The notes: generated by a model from the letters alone, not told the origin. Positions 25,245-34,342 are shown, counted from the first letter of the stretch. The stretch is 64,000 nt of DNA from Planctomycetota bacterium (GCA_003389325.1 QQVE01000054.1:124001-188000), one strand, 5' to 3'. Numbers and translations: made by a program.

Positions 25245-26105
25245 ATGACGAAAGAGAGGTGCCTGGTGCCCAGAATTCTTTTCCTCGCCGCCGCAGGTCT
25301 GCTCATCAGCGGCAGCATGGCCCTTGCACAGGGTGTCGTCACCGACGTGAAGACGCCGCCACTGCAAGCCTCGGATACGTTTACGCTTCCGATCGCCATC
25401 CACAACACCAGCCCCAACGCACCCTATGCGGGATGGGCCGGCGGGCGGATGAAGATGCACGTCCTTGATGCAGGCGAAATGGACGTCGATGCGCTCATTC
25501 CGATCGCCGGTGGCTCGGCCGGTACCGCTCCGCCGTACATTGAGCCCTTCGGCCCGCGCTCGGAAAACAGGCAGAGCTCGCCGCTTTTCTTCACGGCGTG
25601 GCATCCCCTGGCCGCACAGTCGGGGATCGACATCACCCCATCGGTAAATCAGCCCTTGTTCGACCTCCAAGTGCATGTGAAGAATTCCGACCCGTCCGGC
25701 AACAGCGACGTCGATGCCACGTTCATGTTCTGGAACATCTGGCATCTCCGCGAGGGCCAATTCAGTTCGGAATTCGTACGGCTGGAGGAGTCCGACTACA
25801 TCCTGGTCACCTCCAACATCGACGACATCTTCCAGTTGCACACGGTAAACAGCCAGTTCCTGTTCCCCACGAACCCCGCCAATCCCCAGGATCCTAACGC
25901 TCACTGGCTGCACATTTTCGAGCCTGTGACGTTCCACCTGGTCAGTGGATTGGGCAGCCAGTTCTTTGCCACGTTCCTGAATACGGCCACGTTAGGCATC
26001 GAACACGTACCCGAGCCGGCCAGCGCCCTGATGCTGGGCACGGGTCTGGCCGCGGCGGTGACAGGCGTCTGGTTTCGGCGGCGTCGCCGTCGAGCGAACA
26101 GCTAA
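25245..26105 (+). CDS. PEP-CTERM sorted surface protein
   Basis: Start at the ATG at 25245 behind GAGGG (286 aa). A signal peptide (ILFLAAAGLLISGSMALAQG) leads into a mature domain of about 220 residues with no recognised family, rich in strands (TFTLPIAIHNTSP, FDLQVHVKNSD). The C-terminus HVPEPASALMLG, followed by a hydrophobic helix and RRRRRR, is a PEP-CTERM sorting tail, which an exosortase cuts and replaces. No exosortase gene is in the window. The protein stands alone between a long leader and a perfect terminator, next to sulfotransferase and AlkP-type genes, a setting seen in exopolysaccharide-linked PEP-CTERM loci. Confidence 0.93.
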   Translation: MTKERCLVPRILFLAAAGLLISGSMALAQGVVTDVKTPPLQASDTFTLPIAIHNTSPNAPYAGWAGGRMKMHVLDAGEMDVDALIPIAGGSAGTAPPYIEPFGPRSENRQSSPLFFTAWHPLAAQSGIDITPSVNQPLFDLQVHVKNSDPSGNSDVDATFMFWNIWHLREGQFSSEFVRLEESDYILVTSNIDDIFQLHTVNSQFLFPTNPANPQDPNAHWLHIFEPVTFHLVSGLGSQFFATFLNTATLGIEHVPEPASALMLGTGLAAAVTGVWFRRRRRRANS

Positions 26106-26140
26106 CCATGGACCGAGCCCTCGTGGCGCAAAGGTTTCTG

Positions 26141-26179
26141 GGCGGGCCTTACACCGCATAGTAAGGCCCGCCTTTTTTT
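26141..26179 (+). terminator. intrinsic terminator after the PEP-CTERM gene
   Basis: GGCGGGCCTTAC and GTAAGGCCCGCC form a perfect 12-bp stem with an 8-base loop, followed by seven Ts. It separates the PEP-CTERM transcript from the sulfatase-fold genes, which therefore need their own promoter or read-through. Confidence 0.95.
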
Positions 26180-26220
26180 CGTCCGCTGCCCGCTCATCGA
26201 CTCATTCGGGCCTCCATATC

Positions 26221-29109
26221 ATGATCGAACCCGCTGAGAAGCCTACCAAGAAACGCTCGCGCTGGCCCGAGTTCCTCGCGTTCGTCTTAGCCGGCATCCT
26301 CATCATGTTCGCCGCAGGCTCATTCGGACTGCGGCGTCTGGTCACCGTGTTCAGCCCCAACGATATCACCGGCGAGGTCCTTCCCGAACTCGAACCAGCC
26401 GATCGTATCGAGGCCCAGCCTGGGGTACTGCGCGACTACAACGTGCTGATCATCACCACCGACACGACGCGAGCCGACCACCTGGGCTGCTACGGGAATC
26501 GAGGAATCGAAACGCCCGTGCTCGACAAGCTGGCTCGCGAGGGGATTCTGTGCAGCAATGCCATCACGCCGTCACCCTCCACGCTGCCGGCTCACTCGTC
26601 GCTGATGACCGGGCTTTACCCGTATCACCACGGCGCCCGCAGCAATGGGACGTTTCATCTCGTCGACGACGTCACTACTTTGGCCGAGCGGTTGCAGGCC
26701 GCGGGCTATCGAACCGGCGCCGCGGTTTCGGCATTCGTGCTCGACTCTCGATTTGGCCTCGACCAGGGCTTCGACGACTACAACGACGACCTCACGCGCG
26801 GCATGAAATACTCGCCCCACATGTTCCGTAAGCGGGCGGCAGAGTTGACCAACGAGCCGGTCGCCAAGTGGCTGCGCGAGAACGGCAGCGAGCCGTTCTT
26901 TCTGTGGGTGCACTATTTCGACCCACACGCCGTCTATCTGCCGCCCGAGCCGTTTCGCAGCCGATATGCTGATGATCCTTACGACGGCGAAATTGCCTAC
27001 GCCGACTCGCAGATCGGTGCGTTGCTGGCTCAACTCGAAGACCTCGGCGTGCGCGATAAGACACTCGTCGTGTATACCTCGGACCACGGTGAGGGTCTCG
27101 GAGAGCACGGCGAATTCACACATTCGCTTTTGATCTACGATGGCACGCTGCGCGTGCCCTTGATCTTCCACGCGCCCAGCGGCCTGCCGCAGGGCAAGGT
27201 GCTCGATCGGCAGACGTGCCTGATCGACGTCGCGCCCACGGTGCTTTCGCTGCTGGGACTCGATGTGCCCGACGAGTTCGACGGGCTCGATCTCAGCCGG
27301 CCCGCGCCGCCGGAACCGCGCCCGCTGCTCATCGAAACGATGGCCTCGATGGTGATGCACGGCTGGGCGCCGCTGGTAGGGATTCGCCGCGACGACTACA
27401 AGTACATCCTGGCCCCCACGCCAGAACTCTACGACCTCCGCCAGGATCCCGGCGAGGAAGAGAACTTGCACGAGGCCCAGGCCGACGTGACTCGCGGTCT
27501 CAGCGAGCGGCTGGCTGGGTTTCTCGGCGAGGATCCCTATCTGGCGGCGAGAAGGGCGATCGACCTCAAGACGCTCGACCTCGATCGCGAAGCGATGGGC
27601 CACCTGGCCGAACTGGGATACGTGGCCACGGTCCGCGACTCCGAGGAGATGGGCCCCGAGCTGCGCGATCCCAAAGAAATGATCGGCCACTGGGAGACCG
27701 TGCAGAAGGCGATCGCCATGCGTGCCGAGGGGAAAGCCAAGGACGCCATTGCCATCCTCGAGGCCAGCCTGGCCGAAGTGCCCGGCGACGTGTTTTCGCG
27801 GTCGGTGCTGGCCGGGGCCTATCGCGATTTGGGAGAGCTGGATCGAGCCCAAAACCATTACGAGCTATGCACCTCGTACGACGAAAACAATCCCACGTTC
27901 TGGCTCGGCATTGCCGGCGTACACTTGGCCCGAAGCGAATTCAACGAGGCCGATGAAAACATCGAAAAGGCGCTTGACCTCGAGCCGGAAAACGGCCAGG
28001 CGCTGATCCTGCGCGGCCAGATCGCCCACCGTCGCGGCAACGAGGAGCAGGCGATGGCGCTGTTCCAACAGGCGTTGGAGACCGACCCGGGGTCGAGCGG
28101 GGCGGCTGCCAACGACCAAATCGGCTTCTTGCACTTGCAAGCCGGCCGTCTGGAGGAGGCGCGCGAGGCCTTTGAAGATGCGCTACACATCGACGCCATG
28201 GATTCAGGCGCCCACGACGGGCTAGCTAACGTCCTCAGCCTCGAGGGCAACGTGGATCAGGCCATCAAAGAACTTCGCTTGGCGATGCGATTCAACCCCA
28301 ATCAGCCTCGCGTGCTGGCCACGCTGGCTTCGCTGTTGAGCCAAAAGGGTGAGCAGGACGAGGCCGAAAAGCTCTGCATGCAGGCGCTGGAGATCTCGCC
28401 TAAGTACGGCGCGGCGCACAACAACCTGGGCCTGATCTATCGGCGGATGAACAAGCTCGAGCTCGCCGAGAAGGAGTATCGCCGGGCGATCGAGCTGGAC
28501 CCTCACTTCGATGCCCCGCATGTGAATCTCGCACAACTGCTGCTGCGCGCCGGAAAGCACGAAGACGCGCTCGATGAGTTTCGCGCGGCGCTACAGGCGA
28601 ACCCGCAGTATCCCAGCGCGATTGCGCTGGCTAACGTCGGAGCGCATCATTTCAATGAGCGTCGATACGGCCGCGCGCTGGCCTTCTACCGCCGTGCCCT
28701 GCAGCGAGATCCCGACCACGCCCTGGTTCATCGCCAGATCGCGTCGATCTACGCTCTGAAGCAATTCGATCGCCCGAAGTTCGCGGCCTTCCACCTGCGA
28801 CGCTCGCTGGAATTGGACCCCGAACAGGAGGACGTCGAGGACATCCGGCGTTTGCTGGCTCGCGCTGAGCAAGCGGCGGCACAACGCCCCAAGCCGAGAG
28901 GATCCGACGGGTCCGAAGATGAAGGGGAACTGGTAGACGAAGATCTGCCAGCGGACGAAGAGGAGCTGCTGCCGGCTGAAGCCCGCTCGGGGCCGTCACC
29001 GCCGGAGGAATTCAGGCCGGACGCGGTACCTGTGCCGGAGGATCGGCCGGCAGAAGTGCCCGCGACGAAACCCTCCGGCGCAGCCGATTCGCGAGCCGCC
29101 GAAACGTAG
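26221..29109 (+). CDS. sulfatase-fold hydrolase/transferase with TPR repeats, membrane-anchored
   Basis: This 962-aa protein has one N-terminal helix (about 17-37) as anchor, then an AlkP/sulfatase domain (about 72-440). The first metal ligand is Asp81 (IITTDTTRADHLGCYG), and the other metal pair is Asp288-His289 (YTSDHGEGLGEHGEF). The nucleophile position is Thr121 in PSTLPAHSSLMTG, where true sulfatases have Cys or Ser in C/S-x-P-x-R. Residues about 490-870 are TPR repeats (e.g. FWLGIAGVHLARSEFNEAD, AHNNLGLIYRRMNKLELAE), and the tail is acidic and Pro-rich. The enzyme should act outside the membrane on phospho- or sulfo-esters, with TPRs binding a partner. It starts 42 bases after a terminator; no ribosome site is obvious. 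Confidence 0.92.
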   Translation: MIEPAEKPTKKRSRWPEFLAFVLAGILIMFAAGSFGLRRLVTVFSPNDITGEVLPELEPADRIEAQPGVLRDYNVLIITTDTTRADHLGCYGNRGIETPVLDKLAREGILCSNAITPSPSTLPAHSSLMTGLYPYHHGARSNGTFHLVDDVTTLAERLQAAGYRTGAAVSAFVLDSRFGLDQGFDDYNDDLTRGMKYSPHMFRKRAAELTNEPVAKWLRENGSEPFFLWVHYFDPHAVYLPPEPFRSRYADDPYDGEIAYADSQIGALLAQLEDLGVRDKTLVVYTSDHGEGLGEHGEFTHSLLIYDGTLRVPLIFHAPSGLPQGKVLDRQTCLIDVAPTVLSLLGLDVPDEFDGLDLSRPAPPEPRPLLIETMASMVMHGWAPLVGIRRDDYKYILAPTPELYDLRQDPGEEENLHEAQADVTRGLSERLAGFLGEDPYLAARRAIDLKTLDLDREAMGHLAELGYVATVRDSEEMGPELRDPKEMIGHWETVQKAIAMRAEGKAKDAIAILEASLAEVPGDVFSRSVLAGAYRDLGELDRAQNHYELCTSYDENNPTFWLGIAGVHLARSEFNEADENIEKALDLEPENGQALILRGQIAHRRGNEEQAMALFQQALETDPGSSGAAANDQIGFLHLQAGRLEEAREAFEDALHIDAMDSGAHDGLANVLSLEGNVDQAIKELRLAMRFNPNQPRVLATLASLLSQKGEQDEAEKLCMQALEISPKYGAAHNNLGLIYRRMNKLELAEKEYRRAIELDPHFDAPHVNLAQLLLRAGKHEDALDEFRAALQANPQYPSAIALANVGAHHFNERRYGRALAFYRRALQRDPDHALVHRQIASIYALKQFDRPKFAAFHLRRSLELDPEQEDVEDIRRLLARAEQAAAQRPKPRGSDGSEDEGELVDEDLPADEEELLPAEARSGPSPPEEFRPDAVPVPEDRPAEVPATKPSGAADSRAAET

Positions 29110-29127
29110 GCAAGCACCGTGCGCACC

Positions 29128-30951
29128 ATGAAAATCGGTTTGGCAGCGGTATTGGCATTGCTGATTGTCGGCGCGGGTTTGGTTTCCTGGCCGTGGCGGG
29201 TCGCCGCGACCAAGACGCCACGCTGGAACATTCTGTTGATCACCCTCGACACGACGCGCGCCGATCGGCTCGGTTGCTACGACTCCAATCACGACACGCC
29301 GGCGATCGACGCGTTCTCTCGCAGTAGTGTTCGCTTCGACCGCTGTTACGCGCCCGCCCCACTGACGCTGCCCAGCCATTGCTCGCTGATGACCGGGCTG
29401 ACGCCGCCGCGCCACGGCGTCCATCAAAACGGACCGGATCGCCTCGACTCGGAGTTTCAGACGCTGGCAGAGGTCTTGAGAGAGAATGGCTACGAGACGG
29501 CCGCCGTCGTCGGCGCGTTCGTGCTGGACCGGAAGTTTGGACTCTCCGCCGGCTTCGACCACTACGACGATCAGATGCCGGAGGAGACGTCTTCGGTCCG
29601 CTATGCCGAGCGCCGCGCGCACGAAGTCACCGACGCCGCACTGCAGTGGCTCAAGCAGCCGCGGAATTCCCCTTTCTTTCTCTGGGTCCACTACTTCGAT
29701 GCCCACGCGCCCTACGATTCCCCTCAGTACGATCCGGCCTTTGCCACTCGCCGCCCTTACGATGCTGAGATCCACTACGTCGACCGGCAAGTCGGCCGAC
29801 TGCTGGCGGCCTTGCCCGCGTCGGACGAAGCGCCGACGCTGGTCATCCTCACGGCCGATCACGGCGAAGGGTTGGGACAGCACGGCGAAGATACGCACGG
29901 CCTGTTCAGCTACGACCAAACGCTTCGCGTTCCGTTGCTGGTGCGTTTGCCCGACGGGCGGCATGCCGGCCAGTCGATCGACGCCCCTGTAGCACTCGTC
30001 GACGTGATGCCCAGTCTGCTCGCATGGCTAGACATCGAAACGAGCGCGGCGCTCGACGGCCTGCAACTGCCCCTCGATGCCGCGGACGCCGCACGCACCA
30101 CCGATCGGGCGATCTACTTCGAGAACGAGTTTCCGACCCATACGTACGGCTGGAGCGGACAGGAGGGCATCGTGGCCGGCCGCCACAAGCTGATTCGTAC
30201 GCCTCAGTTCGAACTGTACGATCTGGAGCAGGACCCGGATGAGCGAAACAATGTGTTCGATCCCGACTCGGAGCGTTCGCGGCGTTTGCTTTCGCGACTG
30301 GAAGACGTCGCCGCGACGCTGGCTGCACGCTCGGCATCGACGATGAGTGCGGCAACGCTCGAAGATGAGGACGTGGCGCGGCTGCACGCACTTGGCTATG
30401 TGGGCGTCACGCGGACACCTCGCCCGGATGCCGTCGCGGAAGACTTGCCCAACCCCAAGAACATGCTGGATGTATACGCCCAGGTGCAAACGGCCACGCA
30501 TTGCTTCGAGCAGCGTCAGTTCGCGGCCGCCACCAATAAACTACTGCAAGTAATCGCTGCAGACCCGGGCAACAAGCGCGCTTTGCGGCTACTGGCGGCA
30601 AGTGCACTGAATGAGGGGATCGATCGCAGTGGCCCGATCGACGCCATGCTTGTGGCAGTCCAAGATCCAATCCGCCCCAGTCGCGATACCTTCGTGCTGG
30701 GAAAGCTGGGTTTGGCGTTGTTGGCCGAGCAACGTGGTGAGGAAGCCGTCGCGATCTTTCGCAAACTGCAGCGTCTCGATCCATCCAGTGCCGCAGCCTG
30801 CGCGTCCCTGGCCGAGGCCCTTCGCCAAGTCGGCAATTCGGCCGAAGCTGCCCAATGGAAAGCCCGCTCGCAGAAGCTGGCCCGCCCGTGCAGCGTCACC
30901 GAATGGGCGCCCGCCGCAGAATCGGCTCCCGTCGTGCCGCCGTCGAACTAG
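29128..30951 (+). CDS. sulfatase-fold hydrolase/transferase with short TPR region
   Basis: I chose the ATG at 29128 (607 aa); a GTG at 29119 would add three residues. A signal anchor (IGLAAVLALLIVGAGLVSW) precedes an AlkP/sulfatase domain with Asp41 (LITLDTTRADRLGCY), Thr80 at the nucleophile position (LTLPSHCSLMTG) and TADHGEGLGQHGED as the second metal site. A TPR-like region follows from about residue 440 (QVQTATHCFEQRQFAAATNKL). It is a shorter paralogue of the preceding gene, 18 bases downstream of it. Like that protein, it lacks the Cys/Ser needed for formylglycine, so sulfatase activity is doubtful; phosphatase, phosphodiesterase or phosphotransferase activity fits better. Confidence 0.92.
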   Translation: MKIGLAAVLALLIVGAGLVSWPWRVAATKTPRWNILLITLDTTRADRLGCYDSNHDTPAIDAFSRSSVRFDRCYAPAPLTLPSHCSLMTGLTPPRHGVHQNGPDRLDSEFQTLAEVLRENGYETAAVVGAFVLDRKFGLSAGFDHYDDQMPEETSSVRYAERRAHEVTDAALQWLKQPRNSPFFLWVHYFDAHAPYDSPQYDPAFATRRPYDAEIHYVDRQVGRLLAALPASDEAPTLVILTADHGEGLGQHGEDTHGLFSYDQTLRVPLLVRLPDGRHAGQSIDAPVALVDVMPSLLAWLDIETSAALDGLQLPLDAADAARTTDRAIYFENEFPTHTYGWSGQEGIVAGRHKLIRTPQFELYDLEQDPDERNNVFDPDSERSRRLLSRLEDVAATLAARSASTMSAATLEDEDVARLHALGYVGVTRTPRPDAVAEDLPNPKNMLDVYAQVQTATHCFEQRQFAAATNKLLQVIAADPGNKRALRLLAASALNEGIDRSGPIDAMLVAVQDPIRPSRDTFVLGKLGLALLAEQRGEEAVAIFRKLQRLDPSSAAACASLAEALRQVGNSAEAAQWKARSQKLARPCSVTEWAPAAESAPVVPPSN

Positions 30952-30976
30952 AAAGCCCGATCACCGGCCCGCCGAG

Positions 30977-31049
<73 letters not shown>

Positions 31050-31493
31050 AGAGTCGCCGCGGTGGCGACAAGCCCTCAATCTTAGTCAATCGATGGCGGC
31101 TGGCAAGCCAGCCGGAAAGGCTCGTGTGGGGGGAATCTGCCAGGGGCGGCCGAAGAAGAGGTGCGGCCGGCCCCGAGCTACTCTCGTCGCTCGGGACCGG
31201 TCGCTCCAGGGACGATCACTATGTTTCGCTGGGGACCGCGAGCCTACGTCAGCGTATCCACGCTCCGAAGGAAATGCAACCAAGATCGGCGAGATAGATG
31301 GGCGGTGGCCTTGCCGCCACCGCCGCGACGAACTTCGGCTGAGATACGCCTGCGGACCAACCTGCGCACCCCCGGGCGCGGCCAATCAAGGAATGTGCCA
31401 AGAGGCACGTCGATGTGCCGTTTCCGCCCACTGGATTAACGAAGCGGCCGCTATACGGTTGGGGCCTGTAAGGTGGGCCGGCTGCACGGGTGA
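31050..31493. other. 444-base gap with no recognised gene
   Basis: Both strands lack a credible gene; the frames present have no family features. A 9-bp stem (GGCGGTGGC at 31301 with GCCACCGCC at 31316) is the only structure noted and has no T tract. The minus-strand promoter of the tRNA should lie near its right side of the tRNA, but no clear boxes are seen. Confidence 0.5.
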
Positions 31494-32243
31494 CTAACGG
31501 AGCGGAGTGGCCGGCGAGGTGACGACCCGGGTTCCGCCCGGCGGGGTGACCAGCGGCACCTGCGGCGTGCTCAGCGTAACCACGCGCGAGGCCAATTGCG
31601 GTTGGTTCGGGTTGAGTTGCAGCGAGCGTTGGTAGTTAGCCAGCGCCTGGGCCGTTTCGCCCGAGTCTTCGCGCAACTTGCCCAACGCGGCCAGGGCGCG
31701 GGCGTTGGTGGGGTCGGCCGTCACGGCATCGATGAGTTGGTGCTTGGCGGCGTCTTGGTTCCCTGCTTCGTCGTAGAGCCGGGCCAACTCGATCTTTGGA
31801 TCGGCCGCCGAGGGATTGCGGGCGACCCAACCTTCCAGCAGGCGATAGGCATCGGTACTGCGACCCTGCTCATTGAGCATCACAGCCAGGGCTCGGTAGC
31901 AGTCCGTGCGATTGGGATCGCGGTCCAAACACTGATGGTAGTAACTTTCGGCTTGCTGATAGTCGGCTGGCTGGCTGTGCAACTTGGCGAGTTGATGGTA
32001 CGTGCGGGCCAGGTTGTAGTACGCGTCGGGGTTGTTGGGATCCGACTGAATGGCCTGCATGAACTTCTGCATAGCGCCTTGATAGTACGCCTGGTCGAAC
32101 ATCCGCACGCCTTCGGCATTTTGCGAGTTGGAGACCATCGAACAGCCGACGGCGGCCAACACCGCTGCCAGCGCAGCGCACGCGCCGGCCGAGAGACCGA
32201 ACGTCGAGCGGATTGCCGGCAGGATGTGTGGCACGGTTTCCAA
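31494..32243 (-). CDS. TPR lipoprotein
   Basis: The product is up to 249 aa with a TTG start; a GTG three codons later (32234) is equally likely. Residues about 10-33 are a signal peptide that ends in LAAVGCS, a lipobox, so the protein should be lipid-anchored. At least four TPR units follow (FDQAYYQGAMQKFMQAIQSD, PDAYYNLARTYHQLAK, TDCYRALAVMLNEQGRS, ARALAALGKLREDSGETAQA), then a Pro/Thr-rich tail. TPR lipoproteins act as scaffolds, for example in envelope assembly, but nothing here points to a partner. It stands alone between the tRNA and the next small gene. Confidence 0.82.
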   Translation of the reverse strand: METVPHILPAIRSTFGLSAGACAALAAVLAAVGCSMVSNSQNAEGVRMFDQAYYQGAMQKFMQAIQSDPNNPDAYYNLARTYHQLAKLHSQPADYQQAESYYHQCLDRDPNRTDCYRALAVMLNEQGRSTDAYRLLEGWVARNPSAADPKIELARLYDEAGNQDAAKHQLIDAVTADPTNARALAALGKLREDSGETAQALANYQRSLQLNPNQPQLASRVVTLSTPQVPLVTPPGGTRVVTSPATPLR

Positions 32244-32442
32244 CGAGTTTCAGAGCGAACTGCGGCGCGCAAAAGACACGCCGCTGGATTAGACGCGCGG
32301 CGGACGATACCTGCGGGGCTGGCCCGCGACAAGGCCAGTTTCCAGGAACCCGCCCGCTAGCGGCCGAACGCGCTCGCTTGGCCACACGCGTCAAGAGACG
32401 TCGCGGCAACCACGATGCGCTTCGGCCCGTTCGACCGCCGTG

Positions 32443-32805
32443 CTAGCAGTCGGCCGTGCAGCACTCTTCAGCTTCGCGCTTGGCGCTGGTGCGGGAGCCG
32501 GCGGGCTTCTTTTCGTAACCCAAGCTCAGCAGCACCTCGAGCACTTCGCTACAGGTGGGAAACATGCGCCCGCTGGCACGCTTGTAGCGATCCAGGGCGT
32601 GCATGAATTCGATCTCAGCGTCGTTGTAGTCGCGCTCGCAAGTGGTGGGGTCGATTTGGCGGCGACGATTGACCTTCGCCCGCCGTTGCGTGGTCCGGCG
32701 TTCCTTGGCCACGGCAACGGTCGCCTTGCGTCGTTCGCTGGTACGACGATCGCGTCCGCTGCGGTTGTCGATATTCGCCGGTGCACTCTTTTTGGTCTTG
32801 GCCAC
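32443..32805 (-). CDS. small basic protein with cysteine-rich tail, unknown function
   Basis: The 120-aa product uses a GTG start with GGGAGGG eight bases upstream, a strong ribosome site. The first 50 residues are Arg/Lys-rich (DRRTSERRKATVAVAKERR), the central part has a helical segment (AEIEFMHALDRYKRASGRMF followed by PTCSEVLEVLLSLGY), and the C-terminus is ECCTADC. The central segment looks conserved and could bind a partner, while the basic arm suggests nucleic-acid contact. No family is recognised. A metal site formed by the tail cysteines is possible. Confidence 0.72.
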   Translation of the reverse strand: MAKTKKSAPANIDNRSGRDRRTSERRKATVAVAKERRTTQRRAKVNRRRQIDPTTCERDYNDAEIEFMHALDRYKRASGRMFPTCSEVLEVLLSLGYEKKPAGSRTSAKREAEECCTADC

Positions 32806-33072
32806 GGTTTAAGCCCTCCCGGTTAAGTAGCCTGGTCAATCCTTACCGCTCCCGTAAGAAAGGCAATCGGGACGCGCGGCGAAAAGACTTCACGGCAAGG
32901 AAAACACGGGGGGCTTTACCGATTGGTCCGGAAAGGAGGGCGGCTGGCGTTGCCGAGGCGCAACGCCGCGGTCCACGAACCGAGGAATAGCCAATGGCCG
33001 ACGCGGTACGCGATGGACGGGGGAGCGTCCGTCTGTGCGGATTGCGACGCTTGGAAGGTACCGCGAAGGCGG

Positions 33073-33774
33073 CTACGAGCGGCGGGCGAAGTCTGCCAGC
33101 GGCACCGCCCGCAACAGCAGATTGATGGTCTCGGCCACCGACTCCCGAACCGGCTCCAGCTCCTGGCTCATTTGCTCGGGAAAGACCCCTTGGGAGCGCA
33201 TGCCGGCGGGTGCCGTTCCGATAAAGCCGCGAGGTCCGGCGACGCCCGGCATATACAGCACGACCGACGCCAGCCCTTGCCCCGTGCCTTTGGCCAATTC
33301 CTCGTAGGGATCGGTGGTCTCGTCGTCGTCGCGGATCGAAATCAGCACGGGCCCTACGACGGGCAACTCATCGAGATTGGCCCAATCGAACTCCTCGACC
33401 GCTGCCTCCGTCGTATGGAACGAGTAGGCGGGCAGCGGGTCCGGTGTGGCCACGCGCTGATCTCTTTTGGGCAACAGGGGAAGAAGCGCAACGACCACGG
33501 CGGCAGCCGTGGCCAGCACGGCCCCAACCAGGGCCACACGGCGCGACGCCGCAGGCCGAACCCGCATTTCGCTCATCACCCGGGCCGTCAGATCGGCCGA
33601 CGGTTCCGGCACAGGTAGGGCGGCCACGCCATCAAGCAGAACGCCGTACGAAGCTGCCAAGCGGCGACACGGAGCACATTGCTCGGCGTGGGCCCGCAGG
33701 CGCACGTCCCACTCGGGGCGGCGGCGCACGTCCAGAACCGCATCAAGACGCCGTTCAAACTCTTCGCACTTCAT
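33073..33774 (-). CDS. zinc-finger anti-sigma factor, membrane-bound
   Basis: Start at the ATG at 33774 (233 aa), which overlaps the last 20 bases of the sigma-factor gene, the usual coupling for such pairs. The N-terminus has a ZAS-type zinc motif: Cys3, and His29-x3-Cys33-x2-Cys36 in AHAEQCAPC. One membrane helix is at about 80-102 (ALVGAVLATAAAVVVALLPLL), followed by a periplasmic domain of about 130 residues of unknown fold (VVGPVLISIRDDDE). The cytoplasmic part should hold the sigma factor inactive, and the outer domain would sense the envelope. There are no catalytic features. Confidence 0.88.
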   Translation of the reverse strand: MKCEEFERRLDAVLDVRRRPEWDVRLRAHAEQCAPCRRLAASYGVLLDGVAALPVPEPSADLTARVMSEMRVRPAASRRVALVGAVLATAAAVVVALLPLLPKRDQRVATPDPLPAYSFHTTEAAVEEFDWANLDELPVVGPVLISIRDDDETTDPYEELAKGTGQGLASVVLYMPGVAGPRGFIGTAPAGMRSQGVFPEQMSQELEPVRESVAETINLLLRAVPLADFARRS

Positions 33775-34342
33775 CCCGCATCTCCTGCACAACGCCGCGC
33801 TTGACCAACCGGGCGACCAATTCGCGCCTTGCCCGGTGCACCCAAGTCTTGACCGTCCCCAGCGGACAGCCCAGGGCGGCGCTAATCTCGGCATAACTCA
33901 GTTCATGTTGATGAAACAACAAGAACGCTTGACGGTACTCGGCTCGCAATGTACTCAGCGCCAACTCGATTTCTTCAGCCAGACCGCGCGCCTCGTGAAT
34001 TTGATCGGCATTGTCGCTCAGGTTGTCGACCAGGCAGCTCGAGGGTGGCTGCCGCATGCGGCTGGCCAACAACGTCCGGCAGCGGTTGCCGGCAATCGCC
34101 AGCAACCACGGCTGAAACTCCCGCCGATTGTCCCACCGCCGCAGGCTTCGCAGCGCTCGCACGAAACACTCCTGCGTCACGTCCTCGGCATCCTGGCGAT
34201 GCCTCAGCATGCGGTAGCACAACCCGAACACCTGACCACGGTAGGTATCGACCAGTTGCCGCATCGCGGCCTGGTCGCCTGCCAGGCATCGGTCGACCAA
34301 CTTGCGCACGTCCTCGGACAAACGGGCTTCCCTTGGCTGCAA
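33755..34342 (-). CDS. ECF-type RNA polymerase sigma factor
   Basis: The 195-aa product has the two ECF regions. Sigma-2 is at about 20-90 (LVDTYRGQVFGLCYRMLR, DAEDVTQECFVRALRSL), and sigma-4 at about 130-185 (LSYAEISAALGCPLGTVKTW), the helix-turn-helix that reads the -35 box. The length is typical. The start appears to be TTG with no clear ribosome site; a downstream start is possible. It is directly followed by its overlapping anti-sigma gene. The target promoters are unknown; ECF factors of planctomycetes usually respond to envelope signals. Confidence 0.93.
   Translation of the reverse strand: MQPREARLSEDVRKLVDRCLAGDQAAMRQLVDTYRGQVFGLCYRMLRHRQDAEDVTQECFVRALRSLRRWDNRREFQPWLLAIAGNRCRTLLASRMRQPPSSCLVDNLSDNADQIHEARGLAEEIELALSTLRAEYRQAFLLFHQHELSYAEISAALGCPLGTVKTWVHRARRELVARLVKRGVVQEMRDEVRRV

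Noticed and set aside
26221..30951. Calling these two genes sulfatases
   Set aside because: The nucleophile position holds Thr rather than the Cys or Ser needed for formylglycine.
31093..31497. 134-codon reading frame in the gap after the tRNA
   Set aside because: Composition resembles random GC-rich sequence, no ribosome site, no family pattern, and it overlaps the TPR lipoprotein gene end.
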